This document shows positions 8,965 to 17,887 of a stretch of 64,000 bases of DNA, in pieces (the stretch's first letter is position 1; the number at the start of each line of letters is the position of its first letter). Location of the stretch: NCBI RefSeq assembly GCF_001713475.1, contig NZ_CP016499.1, positions 3,907,501 through 3,971,500 of the forward strand, in the 5' to 3' direction. This DNA comes from Agrobacterium sp. RAC06. GTDB taxonomy: Bacteria; Pseudomonadota; Alphaproteobacteria; Rhizobiales; Rhizobiaceae. A model generated the notes under the pieces. That model worked only from the letters and a program-made list of their open reading frames with translations. It made no database searches and was not told the origin of the DNA. Both the position numbers and the translations under genes were made by a program.

Positions 8965-9201
8965 TCAGAAGTCCATGCCGCCTGCCGGCATCGCCGGGGC
9001 TGCCTCCTTCTTCGGCTTTTCGGCGATCATCGCCTCCGTGGTGATCAGGAGGCCGGCAACGGAGGCTGCATCCCGCAGCGCGGTACGGACCACCTTGGCC
9101 GGGTCGATGACGCCTTGGGCGAAGAGGTCGCCATAGTCGCCGGTCTGGGCATTTCAGTCGTAGGCGAAGTCGGGCTTCTCACGCAGCTTGCCGACGATGA
9201 T
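8965..9201 (-). pseudogene. groEL: groEL 3' remnant with internal stop
   Basis: Reading the minus strand gives the last about 79 codons of a chaperonin GroEL: VGKLREKPDFAYD, then a stop, then [22 protein letters not shown] and onward to the characteristic MPAGGMDF terminus. The in-frame TGA at 9154-9156 stands where GroEL normally has Trp (TGG), so a nonsense change is likely. Homology stops abruptly at about 9201, and the rest of the gene (about 460 residues) is absent. No promoter or ribosome site is evident. This is a dead fragment; functional groEL must be elsewhere in the genome. Confidence 0.88.
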
Positions 9202-9312
9202 TTCTGGCGGACCAATTTGGATGGCGACCTGCATTCCGTGCGCTTCAGCCACAAGCGGCTGATCGGGCCGAACGAATGGCGCAAGGTGGACGGAGAATTC
9301 GACCTCCACTGA
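9199..9312 (+). pseudogene. usg-like 3' remnant
   Basis: On the plus strand the segment encodes DFWRTNLDGDLHSVRFSHKR followed by LIGPNEWRKVDGEFDLH and a stop. From memory this matches the C-terminus of Usg-family proteins, which end in an HSV-H-LI-P----VDGEF-LH pattern. The upstream half is missing: at about 9199-9204 the sequence turns into the groEL remnant of the opposite strand. The two fragments therefore meet tail to tail in one junction. The family assignment rests on a short stretch and is less sure than the groEL call. Confidence 0.62.
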
Positions 9313-9399
9313 GGATCCCGGATCCACTGGGACGGCGGGAACAAGGCAGGCCGGTTGGCGTTGGTCCGGGTCGGACACCCCACCCTCAAGGATGCCAGC

Positions 9400-12057
9400 A
9401 TGCCTCTTCCCGTTTCGACCTACCGCTTGCAGTTTCGCGGCGGCATGGATTTCGACCGCGCCATCGGGCTCGTGCCCTATCTGAAGCGTCTCGGCATCAC
9501 CCATCTCTACGCGTCGCCCGTGTTTGCCGCGACCGATGGATCGACACACGGCTATGACGTCACGAATGCCAATGTCATCGATCCCGTGCTTGGCGGTCGT
9601 GAGGGGTTCGAACGTCTGGCTGCCGCGTTGAAGGCCGAAGGTCTCGGCCTGATCCTCGACATCGTGCCAAACCATATGGCGGCCAGTCTCGAAAACGCCT
9701 GGTGGCGCAGCGTCATCGAATGGGGCGAGGCAAGTAATTATGGGCACTATTTCGACATCGACTGGAGCCAGCGGCTGACGCTTCCGTTTCTCGGCAAGCC
9801 TTTCCAGCAGGCGGTGGTGGATGAAGAGGTCTCGCTCGCGCTCGATGCTGACCAAGGGGTGCTTGCACTCGCCTATTTTGACAGTCTCTACCCGCTGAAC
9901 CCATCGACCTATCCGGCCGCTCTCGCCAATTGTGAGCATCCGATGGCCGCGCCGCTCTCGGATCTCGGGCGCAAGGCAAAAGCCGGTGAGGAGGCCGAAT
10001 TCCATCAAGCCGTCGTTTCGCTTTGCCGCGAGCATGGCTGCGATGGGCTGCTTGAGGAGCTCCAGGTGAAGGCTGAGGAGCGAGAGTTTCTGCTCTTTCT
10101 CCACGACCTTCAGCCCTTTCGCCTGATGCATTGGACGGAAGCCGCCAAGGGCCTCAGCTATCGGCGTTTCTTCGAAATCGCCGGTCTTGTCGGACTGCGT
10201 GTTGAGGCCCTGGATGTCTTTGAGGCTGCCCATCGGACGGTGCTGGATCTGGTGCAATCCGGTCAGGTCGACGGCTTGCGCATCGACCATGTCGATGGTC
10301 TCGCAGACCCCGGCCGCTATTTGCAGGAACTGCGCGACGCCGTGGGACACGGTATTCCGATCTATGTCGAGAAGATCCTGGCCCGGGGAGAGGATCTGCC
10401 AAAGAGTTGGCCCGTGCAAGGTTCGACCGGCTACGAGTTCATCGCGGCCCAGGTGCCGGTTCTGCTCGATTCTGCGGGCTTCCTAGCCATGCGTCAGGCC
10501 TATGCCGCGATCGCGGGGCCACAGACGCCTGTTGCGGACAAGATGCGCGAGGCGAAGCTTCGGATGATCCGGGTGAACTTCGCCGGCGAGGTAAAGGCCC
10601 TGGTCGGGCAGGGCGCCGATCTGCTCGGGCTCGACGAGGAGACGATGAGCCGCGCCCTGGAAGAGCTTCTTCTCGCCTTCCCACGCTATCGGACTTATGC
10701 GGCCCAGGGAGACATGAGCGCCGAAGATCGGCAACTCGTTGATCAGGTGCTGAGCAAAGCAAAAGCGCGGCTGGACGAGACGGCGGCCGATGCGGCCTGG
10801 TCCATCGCCGATCTCCTGAAGGGCGAAGGGCGGTTTGAAGGTGGGGGCGTCGGATCCGATCTCTTCCGTCGCCGCTTCCAGCAGTTAACCGGGCCGCTGA
10901 TGGCAAAGTCGCTCGAGGACACGCTGTTCTTCCGCCATGTCGAGTTCCTGGCCTTGAACGAGGTCGGCGGAGAACTGGAGCCGGAAGAGGGCGGACTCGA
11001 ACACTTTCATGCCGAGATGCAGCGGCGTGCGCAGACGCAGCCATCGGGGCTTTCCGCCTCATCGACCCATGACACCAAGCGCGGCGAGGATGCCCGCGCG
11101 CGTCTCTTTGCGCTTGCCGAGGATGCGCCCCGCTTTGCAGGCCTGATCGACGGCTGGCGCAAGGCGCATCGGGGTGCCGTCGCAGAGGTCGATGGCAAGC
11201 CTGCGCCCGAAGCCGAGGTCGAGTGGATGATCTTCCAGGCATTGATCGGCCACTGGCCGGTCGATCTCACGGCGGACGACCGGGAAGGGATCGCCGATTT
11301 CGCCGAGCGTGTCTCGGCCTTCGTGGAGAAATCCCTGCGCGAGGCAAAGCTCAGGACTAATTGGAACGCGGTGAACGAAGCCTATGAGACTGCCGTGAAG
11401 GACTATGTCCGGACGCTGCTTCTCGACAGTCCTCAATTCATCAACGAGTTCGTGCGCGACATCCAGCCGCTGATCTGGGCGGGTCTGATCAATGGCCTCA
11501 CCCAGACCGTGATCAAACTGACCGCGCCGGGCGTTCCCGACATCTATCAGGGAAGCGAAGCGCTCGATTTCAGTTTCGTCGATCCCGACAATCGGCGTCC
11601 GCCACATTTCGAAACCCTGTCCGCTTTCGATCCCACGGCGCCGATTTCCTTTGGCGACCCACGCGCACTGGCCGAGGGGTGGCTGAAACAAGCGGTCGTC
11701 GGACGCGGTCTGTCGCTTCGCAACCGGTATCCCCAGTTGTTCCTGCAGGGGCGGTATCTGCCGTTGACGATCGCGGGCCCCCGCCAGTCGCAGGCCGTGG
11801 CGTTTGCGCGAGTGCATGACGGCGTCGCGGTGATCACCGTCGCCTGTCGTCTACCGGTCGCCATGCTTCAGCAGGGCGAGGGACTGTTATCGGAACAGTT
11901 CTGGGGGGATACCGTCGTGCAATTGCCTGAGGCGCTCGCAGGGCATGGCTGGACGGACGTCTTGTCTGATCGGCAGATTGTTGCCGCCGAAGGCATCCTG
12001 CTGCGGGAGCTGATGGAAGGGCAGACGATCGCGGTGCTGACCTCGGGAGCCGCCTGA
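9400..12057 (+). CDS. treY: Maltooligosyl trehalose synthase TreY
   Basis: An 885-residue GH13 enzyme that converts the reducing end of maltooligosaccharides into a trehalosyl unit, the first step of the TreY-TreZ trehalose route in the cytosol. Visible: the VSTYRLQF start, GSTHGYDV, LILDIVPNHMA, nucleophile Asp in GLRIDHVDGL, acid/base Glu in IYVEKIL, and SSTHDTKRGEDARARL. Length fits the family (about 850-900). AAGGA seven bases before the ATG at 9400 supports this start over one 15 codons upstream. treZ, normally adjacent, is not in the window, and the region just upstream is a recombination scar. The nearby thuAB genes break trehalose down. Confidence 0.95.
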   Translation: MPLPVSTYRLQFRGGMDFDRAIGLVPYLKRLGITHLYASPVFAATDGSTHGYDVTNANVIDPVLGGREGFERLAAALKAEGLGLILDIVPNHMAASLENAWWRSVIEWGEASNYGHYFDIDWSQRLTLPFLGKPFQQAVVDEEVSLALDADQGVLALAYFDSLYPLNPSTYPAALANCEHPMAAPLSDLGRKAKAGEEAEFHQAVVSLCREHGCDGLLEELQVKAEEREFLLFLHDLQPFRLMHWTEAAKGLSYRRFFEIAGLVGLRVEALDVFEAAHRTVLDLVQSGQVDGLRIDHVDGLADPGRYLQELRDAVGHGIPIYVEKILARGEDLPKSWPVQGSTGYEFIAAQVPVLLDSAGFLAMRQAYAAIAGPQTPVADKMREAKLRMIRVNFAGEVKALVGQGADLLGLDEETMSRALEELLLAFPRYRTYAAQGDMSAEDRQLVDQVLSKAKARLDETAADAAWSIADLLKGEGRFEGGGVGSDLFRRRFQQLTGPLMAKSLEDTLFFRHVEFLALNEVGGELEPEEGGLEHFHAEMQRRAQTQPSGLSASSTHDTKRGEDARARLFALAEDAPRFAGLIDGWRKAHRGAVAEVDGKPAPEAEVEWMIFQALIGHWPVDLTADDREGIADFAERVSAFVEKSLREAKLRTNWNAVNEAYETAVKDYVRTLLLDSPQFINEFVRDIQPLIWAGLINGLTQTVIKLTAPGVPDIYQGSEALDFSFVDPDNRRPPHFETLSAFDPTAPISFGDPRALAEGWLKQAVVGRGLSLRNRYPQLFLQGRYLPLTIAGPRQSQAVAFARVHDGVAVITVACRLPVAMLQQGEGLLSEQFWGDTVVQLPEALAGHGWTDVLSDRQIVAAEGILLRELMEGQTIAVLTSGAA

Positions 12058-12144
12058 GCGGCTCTCCCCTTCGAAACTTATCCCGAGCGGGGCGGATGCA
12101 ACTATCCGTCTCGCCCGCGCGCGTCATTCATTTGCTCCGGAATG

Positions 12145-12450
12145 TCAGGCGACGGCGGGTCTCGCTCTCGGCAGGAAGCTCACCATTTGCTTTTGCGGGT
12201 TTGAACACTGCCGCATGCCCGCTTCATCTGCCGCCGCGATGAAGGCGCTGCGTGCCAGCTCGGTTGCACGAGTGCCCCGCAGTGCCTTGCGGCAAAGCCG
12301 CAAGGCGCGTTCATAAGCAGGGCCGCGTCTCGTCGGCCACTCCGCATCGAGAAAATCCAGCGCGTCATATGCATTGAGAAAACGGCGCGTCAGCCCACAG
12401 GGCAGTTCCAGTTCGACGGGCACGTTCCAGGTGAAATCGGCTTCAGTCAT
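12145..12450 (-). CDS. DUF982 family protein
   Basis: A 101-residue protein with the DUF982 pattern common in rhizobia: W-PV near the start, an A-DALDFLDAEWPTRRGPAYERA core, C--AL-G, then AR-AFIAAADEAG. Function is unknown. The start MTEADFTW is chosen because GGAGGAAGG sits directly upstream; a longer in-frame start lacks this. It is a single gene, convergent with treY. DUF982 genes are usually present in many copies on rhizobial replicons. Confidence 0.85.
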   Translation of the reverse strand: MTEADFTWNVPVELELPCGLTRRFLNAYDALDFLDAEWPTRRGPAYERALRLCRKALRGTRATELARSAFIAAADEAGMRQCSNPQKQMVSFLPRARPAVA

Positions 12451-12524
12451 GCCTTCCTCCGTTTGGCGCCCCAGCAACTCGGAGGATGGTCAGGAAGTTC
12501 CCGCAGGACGGTCAAATAAAGATG

Positions 12525-13379
12525 TTATGATATTGATTTTTCTGTTGCAGATCGCGTCTGGGCTTCACGCTTCTCAAGCCATGCGGTTGTCTCGTCGCCG
12601 GCAAGCTGGCTCGCCTCAACGGCGTTTTTCCCGCCCAGCAGGGCGTGCATAAGACTGCCGCTGAAGGTGTCGCCGGCACCGATGGTGTCGCGAACGGTGA
12701 CCCGGCGGCTCAGGAGCACCTGGGTCTCAATTTTTCCGTCAAAGACCGAGATTGCGGCCGGGCCGTCCGTCATCACGAGATGGGTGAGCCGCTCTGTCGC
12801 GAGCCTGCGTGCCATGACCCAGACTTCAGCAATTGGGGTGCCGGGCAGGTCTGCTTTCGAACCGACCATGATATCGGCGGGACGGACCTCGCCCTCGCGG
12901 AGCGGAAACTGCGAGATGACGAGGGGCGCGCGGTTCAGGGAGGTGAGGATGGCGTCTGGCAGTTTCGGCGCGTTGACGTAGAAGGCATCGGCCTTAATTG
13001 CGCGATCGAGCACAAAGGTGCGGGAGAGGCGTCGCTCGCTGGAAAGGATGGTCCGCTCGCCTGTGGGGTCGAGCATGATATCTGCGAAATCGGTTTGGCC
13101 GTCACGCCGCGCGATCAGCGTCGTGTCGAAGCCGGCTTCCTTCAATTCGGCAAGCGCTTCCTCCCCATGCGCATCGTCCATCAGGTTCGACAGCAGCGCC
13201 ACGTCGTGTCCGAGATCGAGCAGCCTGCGAGCGGTGAAATATCCGCCGCCACCGAGGCGTGTCTCCCGCGATGACCAGGCAATCCGTCCACCGGCACGCA
13301 GTGGCTCAGTCAGTCGCCAGATGCGGTCATGGTTGATGTGGCCGATGACGACGATCCGTTTGCGGTGAGGACCGGTCAT
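12525..13379 (-). CDS. PfkB-family carbohydrate kinase
   Basis: A 284-residue ribokinase-like sugar kinase. It has the N-terminal GGGGYFTARRLLDLGHDVALL motif and the C-terminal catalytic DTIGAGDTFSG, where the Asp is the phosphoryl-transfer base. The ATG overlaps the stop of the LacI gene by 4 bases (ATGA), so the two are cotranscribed with the regulator first. The substrate is unknown; the trehalose neighbours suggest a hexose or a keto-sugar product of the ThuAB pathway, which is inference. The C-terminal tail after about residue 270 is polar and unconserved. Confidence 0.88.
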   Translation of the reverse strand: MTGPHRKRIVVIGHINHDRIWRLTEPLRAGGRIAWSSRETRLGGGGYFTARRLLDLGHDVALLSNLMDDAHGEEALAELKEAGFDTTLIARRDGQTDFADIMLDPTGERTILSSERRLSRTFVLDRAIKADAFYVNAPKLPDAILTSLNRAPLVISQFPLREGEVRPADIMVGSKADLPGTPIAEVWVMARRLATERLTHLVMTDGPAAISVFDGKIETQVLLSRRVTVRDTIGAGDTFSGSLMHALLGGKNAVEASQLAGDETTAWLEKREAQTRSATEKSIS

Positions 13380-14404
13380 TCGGCTGCATCCTTCGGAACG
13401 GGCCGGCTGGTTTCGCGCAGGATCAGTTCCACCGGCCAGAGCTCCTTCACATCCGTTGCCTGGCATCCCGAAAGCATTTGCAGGAGGAGGTCCGTAATTC
13501 GACTTCCGGCGGCGCGGATCGATGAGCGGGTTGTCGAGAGAGAAGGGGCCATGTTCTCGGCGGTCAGATACGGAAAGACGTCGTCATGGGCGATGACAGA
13601 AATGTCCTGTCCAATGACAAGGTTTCTCGACCGGGCCGCGCGATAAACGCCGAGCGCCGTCATCATCGAACCGGCGACGAAGGCTGTAGGGCGCGGTCGC
13701 TGTTCGAGCGCGGAGCGGGCGAAGCGAAAACCGATCTCGTCCGTGAAGCTGCCATGGGTGACGAGCTGCGGATCATAGTCGATGCCGCGTTCGGCGAGGG
13801 CGGCTTTATAGCCAGCCAGTCTATCCAGCGTGAACGTCAGGCCCTCTCGACCATTCAGGAGCGCGATGCGCCTGTGGCCGAGGTCAAGCAGGTGTTCCGT
13901 GCTCCGCCTGACTGCGCCTTCGTTGTCGATGTCGAGCCAGGCATGCGGGACCTCGGTGGCGGAGCGGCCATGCACGATAAAGGGGAGCTTCAACTGGTGC
14001 AGAAGCGCGATGCGGGGATCCTTGGGGCGTGGCGAGTGGATCACGACGGCATCGACCCGACGGCTTTCGGCAAGTCGCCGGTAAAGCTGCAGCTCGTCGC
14101 CGGGCGCATGCTCCGCCATGGGCGTAATGAGGATGTCGATGTCCTCGCCACTCAGGCGATCAGCCATGCCGCTGAGGAATTCGGAGAACTGATAGTCACC
14201 AGCCTTGGTCATCACTACGCCGATGGCACCGGCGCGGCCGGTCGCAAGGCGCACGGCATTTATGTTCGGCCGATAGCCGAGGCGGGCTGCCTCTTCCATC
14301 ACCCGTGCGCGTGTCGCCTCGTTGACTTCCGGATAACCGCTCAAGGCGCGACTCACGGTCGTCGGTGACAGGCCGATCTCTTTGGCAAATTCCTTGAGCT
14401 TCAT
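13376..14404 (-). CDS. LacI-family transcriptional repressor (ThuR-like position)
   Basis: A 342-residue LacI regulator. The N-terminal helix-turn-helix and hinge are clear (MKLKEFAKEIGLSPTTVSRA, then GYPEVNEATRARV and AARLGYRPNINAVRL), followed by a periplasmic-binding-protein-like sugar domain. It is transcribed away from thuAB with the shared intergenic region at 14405-14749 holding two LacI-type operators. In Sinorhizobium, thuR sits beside the thu operon, so trehalose or its oxidised product is the likely inducer, but orthology is not proven here. It leads an operon with a PfkB kinase. Confidence 0.92.
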   Translation of the reverse strand: MKLKEFAKEIGLSPTTVSRALSGYPEVNEATRARVMEEAARLGYRPNINAVRLATGRAGAIGVVMTKAGDYQFSEFLSGMADRLSGEDIDILITPMAEHAPGDELQLYRRLAESRRVDAVVIHSPRPKDPRIALLHQLKLPFIVHGRSATEVPHAWLDIDNEGAVRRSTEHLLDLGHRRIALLNGREGLTFTLDRLAGYKAALAERGIDYDPQLVTHGSFTDEIGFRFARSALEQRPRPTAFVAGSMMTALGVYRAARSRNLVIGQDISVIAHDDVFPYLTAENMAPSLSTTRSSIRAAGSRITDLLLQMLSGCQATDVKELWPVELILRETSRPVPKDAAE

Positions 14405-14749
14405 CCGTGTCGTTCACACCGTTACGGCAAGATCGCCGTTTGTACGCTTATGTCATGCGATCCTGCATACTGACAATTCTTGCAAGGCAATGTAAAAGCG
14501 CTTCCAAAATTCAGCAATCGGAGCGCTGAGCTTCCCCCACGCGTTCTGGCACAAATTGCTCGAAGATACTCATAAATCTCTTTTGACACCGGGCCAAGCG
14601 CCTGCAAAAATCGTCGACCAAACCGCTTTCAAATATTCCTGATGCTGCCCTAGTTTTGTTCCGATTCCTTCTTACGTCTGACGGAACGATGGGCCTCGTT
14701 GAGGCTTTTCTGAAGGCCGGTTGGCTGGCTCTAACCAAGGAGAATGCAG
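14405..14749. promoter_or_regulatory. Divergent LacI/thuAB control region with two LacI-type operators
   Basis: This 345-base gap contains no gene. A near-palindrome TGTAAAAGCGCTTCCA (14491-14506, centre AGCGCT) and a second match around AAACCGCTTTCA (14620-14631) fit the LacI-family core with a central CG. A TTGACA (14583-14588) stands 17 bases before a weak -10 (AAAAAT, 14606-14611) on the thuAB strand, so the second operator would overlap the transcription start. Binding is inferred. Confidence 0.55.
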
Positions 14750-15535
14750 ATGACGATCAGAACGGTTGTCTGGGGCGAAAACATTCATGAGCGGGAAAAC
14801 GCCATCGTCCGGGAGATCTATCCCGATGGCATGCATGCGACGATTGCCGCCGCGCTGAATACGGATCCGGATATCGAGGCGACGACGGCGACGCTGCAGG
14901 AGCCTGAGCACGGGCTTTCCGTCGAGCGGCTGGCCGAGACCGATGTGCTCGTCTGGTGGGGCCACAAGGCGCATGGCGATGTCTCCGACGAGATCGTCGA
15001 GCGGGTCGCAAGCCGTGTCTGGGAAGGCATGGGCCTTCTCGTCCTGCATTCCGGTCATTTCGCCAAGCCCTTCAAGCGGCTGATGGGCACGCCCTGCGCG
15101 CTCAAATGGCGTGAGGCGGGCGAGCGCGAGCGGATCTGGACCGTCAATCCCGGCCATCCGATCGCAGCCGGCATCCCGGAAAACTTCGTGCTTGAAAACG
15201 AAGAGATGTATGGCGAGTTCTTCTCGGTGCCGGAGCCGCTGGAAACGGTCTTCATCTCCTGGTTCGCCGGCGGCGAGATCTTTCGCTCGGGTCTCACCTG
15301 GCGACGCGGTGCGGGCAATATCTTCTATTTCCGTCCGGGTCATGAGACCTATCCGACCTATCACGACGCGACCGTTCAGCAGGTGCTTCGCAACGGGGTG
15401 AAGTGGGCGTTTAATCCGATGCCGCGCTATGTGGCCGTGCATGATGCACCGAATGTCCCGGTCGAGCAGGCGCTGGAGCCGATTACCGAGCGCGGTCCGC
15501 GCCTGCATCAGGCCGGTGAGGAAGGCTACAAATGA
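14750..15535 (+). CDS. thuA: ThuA trehalose-utilisation protein
   Basis: A 261-residue class-I glutamine-amidotransferase-like protein closely resembling rhizobial Thu[11 protein letters not shown] at the start, [32 protein letters not shown], and [15 protein letters not shown]. ThuA and ThuB together oxidise trehalose (to 3-ketotrehalose in Sinorhizobium/Agrobacterium work). GGAG lies seven bases before the second of two close ATGs, so 14750 is used. Its stop overlaps the thuB start (ATGA). The ABC transporter genes thuEFGK, which precede thuA in Sinorhizobium, are absent here. Confidence 0.93.
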   Translation: MTIRTVVWGENIHERENAIVREIYPDGMHATIAAALNTDPDIEATTATLQEPEHGLSVERLAETDVLVWWGHKAHGDVSDEIVERVASRVWEGMGLLVLHSGHFAKPFKRLMGTPCALKWREAGERERIWTVNPGHPIAAGIPENFVLENEEMYGEFFSVPEPLETVFISWFAGGEIFRSGLTWRRGAGNIFYFRPGHETYPTYHDATVQQVLRNGVKWAFNPMPRYVAVHDAPNVPVEQALEPITERGPRLHQAGEEGYK

Positions 15536-16590
15536 GCACTGCCCCCATACGCCTGCTGATCCTCGGCACGGGTGGCATGGCCAATACCCATGCCATGAAC
15601 TTCTCGATCATCACCGATGTGCAGCTTGTCGCGGCTGTTGATCTCGACATGGCGACGGTGCGCGCCTTTGCCGCCCGGCACAATATCCCCAACACGTTCA
15701 CCTCGCTCGAAGAGGCGATTGCCTGGGGTGAGTTCGATGCCGTCACGAATGTCACGCCGGACAAGGTCCATTACCCGACGACGTTGAAGCTTCTCGCTGC
15801 CGGCAAACATGTCATGTGCGAAAAGCCCCTGGCGGAAAACTATGCCAAGGCCGACGAGATGGCGACGGCTGCGGAAATGTCCGGCCTCGTCAACATGGTC
15901 AACCTCACCTACCGGAATGTCGCCCAGGTGCAGAAGGCACGACAGATGGTCATCGGTGGCGAGATCGGCAAGGTCCGCCACATCGAGGCCTCCTACCTGC
16001 AGAGCTGGCTCGTCTCCAAGGCCTGGGGTGACTGGTCGACAGAGAGCCAGTGGCTGTGGCGGCTTTCCACCAAGCACGGCTCGAATGGCGTGCTCGGAGA
16101 TGTCGGCATCCATATCCTGGACTTTGCCGGCTATGGTGCGGCGACCGATATCGATCATGTCTTCGCGCGTCTGAAGACCTTCGAGAAGGCGCCCGGCAAC
16201 AGGATCGGCGAATACGATCTCGACGCCAATGACAGCTTCACCATGACCGCCGAGTTTACCAACGGCGCGATGGGCGTGGTTCACGCCAGTCGCTGGGCGA
16301 CAGGTCATCTCAACGAGTTGCGCCTTCGTGTCCATGGCGACAAGGGCGCGTTGGAGGTCATCCACCGCCTCGACGGGTCGAGTCTGAGGGCCTGCCTGCA
16401 GGAGGATGTCGAAAAGGCCGTCTGGCGGGAGATCGAGGTCGATCCGGTCGAGACAAACTATCAGAAGTTCATCACGGCGATCCGCTCAGGTTATGGGCAG
16501 GAGCCGAGCTTCCGGCATGCCGCAAACCTGCAGAAGATCCTCGATCTGGCGATGTTGACCGAGATCGAGCGGCGCGAGCTGGCGGTCTGA
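15532..16590 (+). CDS. thuB: ThuB, Gfo/Idh/MocA-family oxidoreductase
   Basis: A 352-residue NAD(P)-dependent dehydrogenase with an N-terminal Rossmann motif ([14 protein letters not shown]), the family [19 protein letters not shown] segment, and a C-terminal alpha/beta domain with the [16 protein letters not shown] catalytic region. Translationally coupled to thuA by a 4-base overlap, as in other rhizobia, it should act with ThuA on trehalose and related disaccharides. A strong terminator follows at once, so the operon here is only thuAB. Confidence 0.93.
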   Translation: MSTAPIRLLILGTGGMANTHAMNFSIITDVQLVAAVDLDMATVRAFAARHNIPNTFTSLEEAIAWGEFDAVTNVTPDKVHYPTTLKLLAAGKHVMCEKPLAENYAKADEMATAAEMSGLVNMVNLTYRNVAQVQKARQMVIGGEIGKVRHIEASYLQSWLVSKAWGDWSTESQWLWRLSTKHGSNGVLGDVGIHILDFAGYGAATDIDHVFARLKTFEKAPGNRIGEYDLDANDSFTMTAEFTNGAMGVVHASRWATGHLNELRLRVHGDKGALEVIHRLDGSSLRACLQEDVEKAVWREIEVDPVETNYQKFITAIRSGYGQEPSFRHAANLQKILDLAMLTEIERRELAV

Positions 16591-16621
16591 GCCGGTTTTG
16601 CTGAATCCATGTCGAAACGGA

Positions 16622-16653
16622 AAACGCCGCCCGAGGAGGTTCGGGCGGCGTTT
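16622..16653 (+). terminator. Terminator between thuB and idhA
   Basis: A perfect 13-bp inverted repeat (AAACGCCGCCCGA / TCGGGCGGCGTTT) with a 6-base loop lies between two convergent genes; the A and T tracts at its ends let it work in both directions. Confidence 0.88.
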
Positions 16654-16695
16654 CCATTCTGCGCGACCTTTCGGTCCCGCGGGAGCTCTTGATTG

Positions 16696-17691
16696 TCAGT
16701 AGGTAACGGTAACCGCCGACTTGTCCTTGGCGGACTTGACGGCAGCGTCGGCCAGCGCCAGAGCGATCAGGCCGTCTTCGGCCGAGGGCGCCATCGGCGT
16801 GCCGTTGTCGAGCGCGTCGATGAAGGCGGAGATTTCGGCTGCATAGGCCGCCGTGTAGCGGGTCATGAAGAAGTCGTGCAGCGGCGGGCGGGTATAACCG
16901 TCCTTGTTGGCGACTTCGATCGAGACCGGGCGCTGGTTTTCAGCCGAAACCGAGCCGAGCGAGCCGTGCACTTCGATGCGCTGGTCGTAGCCGTAGGATG
17001 CGCGGCGCGAGTTGGAGATGATCGCCTGGCGACCGCTCTTGGTCGTCAGGATCAGTGAGGCGCTGTCATAGTCGCCGAGTTCGCCGATGACAGGATCGAC
17101 CAGAACCGAGGCCGAGGCCTGGACCGTTTCGATCTCTTCGCCGAGCAGGAAGCGGGCCATGTCGAAGTCATGGATAGTCATGTCGCGGAAGATGCCGCCG
17201 GAGACCTTGATGTATTCGGCAGGCGGTGCGCCCGGGTCGCGGCTGGTGATGGTGACCATCTCGACCTTGCCGATCGAGCCCTTGTCGATCTCCTTGCGGA
17301 CGGCCTGGAAATGTGGGTCGAAGCGGCGGTTGAAGCCGAGCATGACCTTGCCGCCGACGGCGCGGACGGTCTCAAGGCAGGCCTTGGCGCGTGCGACATC
17401 CAGATCGATTGGCTTTTCGCAGAAGATCGCCTTGCCGGCCTTGGCGAAACGCTCGATCAGGTCGGCATGGGTGTTGGTCGGCGTGCAGATGATGACGGCG
17501 TCGATCTCCTTGTCGGCCTCGATCTCCTCGATCGTCTTTACCGCGCAGCCGGTCTGGGCCGCGATGGCGTTTGCGGCGTCGGCGAAGGCGTCGGCAACGG
17601 CGACCAGTTTCGCGCGCTTGTCTTCGGCGATTGCCTTGGCATGCACCTTGCCGATGCGGCCGGCGCCCAGAAGTGCCAGTCTCGTGACCAT
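16696..17691 (-). CDS. idhA: Inositol 2-dehydrogenase
   Basis: A 331-residue Gfo/Idh/MocA oxidoreductase that oxidises myo-inositol to 2-keto-myo-inositol with NAD+, the first step of inositol catabolism. It has the GAGRIGKVHAKAIAE nucleotide motif, CEKPIDLD with the catalytic Lys, and GGIFRDMTIHDFDMARFL with the Asp/His pair of inositol dehydrogenases. GGGAGG precedes the ATG. It is divergent from iolRCDEB, the same arrangement of idhA apart from the iol operon as in Sinorhizobium. The shared control region carries a GGAA-N6-TTC-type site. Confidence 0.93.
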   Translation of the reverse strand: MVTRLALLGAGRIGKVHAKAIAEDKRAKLVAVADAFADAANAIAAQTGCAVKTIEEIEADKEIDAVIICTPTNTHADLIERFAKAGKAIFCEKPIDLDVARAKACLETVRAVGGKVMLGFNRRFDPHFQAVRKEIDKGSIGKVEMVTITSRDPGAPPAEYIKVSGGIFRDMTIHDFDMARFLLGEEIETVQASASVLVDPVIGELGDYDSASLILTTKSGRQAIISNSRRASYGYDQRIEVHGSLGSVSAENQRPVSIEVANKDGYTRPPLHDFFMTRYTAAYAAEISAFIDALDNGTPMAPSAEDGLIALALADAAVKSAKDKSAVTVTY

Positions 17692-17805
17692 GTTCGTTTC
17701 CTCCCTATGCGCCTTGGTCCCTCGTCAAAGGGCGGCGATTGTGGTGTGCTCCTGACGGAGGCGCCTGATTGATGTTCCATTTCACGCTGGCCAAGGCCAT
17801 GTTTT

Positions 17806-17819
17806 GGAATATATGTTCT
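17806..17819. promoter_or_regulatory. Candidate IolR operator between idhA and iolR
   Basis: GGAATATATGTTCT matches GGAA-N6-TTCC, the motif proposed for Sinorhizobium IolR, at all but the last base. It lies in the 196-base divergent region, about 115 bases before idhA and 70 before iolR, where it could serve both. No other gene fits in this gap. Confidence 0.42.
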
Positions 17820-17887
17820 ATTTTGCTAGATCTTGATACGGTTTCTGTCAAGCGGGACAGTGTCACGGGGTAAGGGTAGGAAAACGA

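Noticed and set aside
9154..10419. Long minus-strand frame joining the groEL remnant to sequence opposite treY
   Set aside because: Only the last about 15 codons are GroEL-like; the rest is a treY shadow, so it is not a longer groEL gene.
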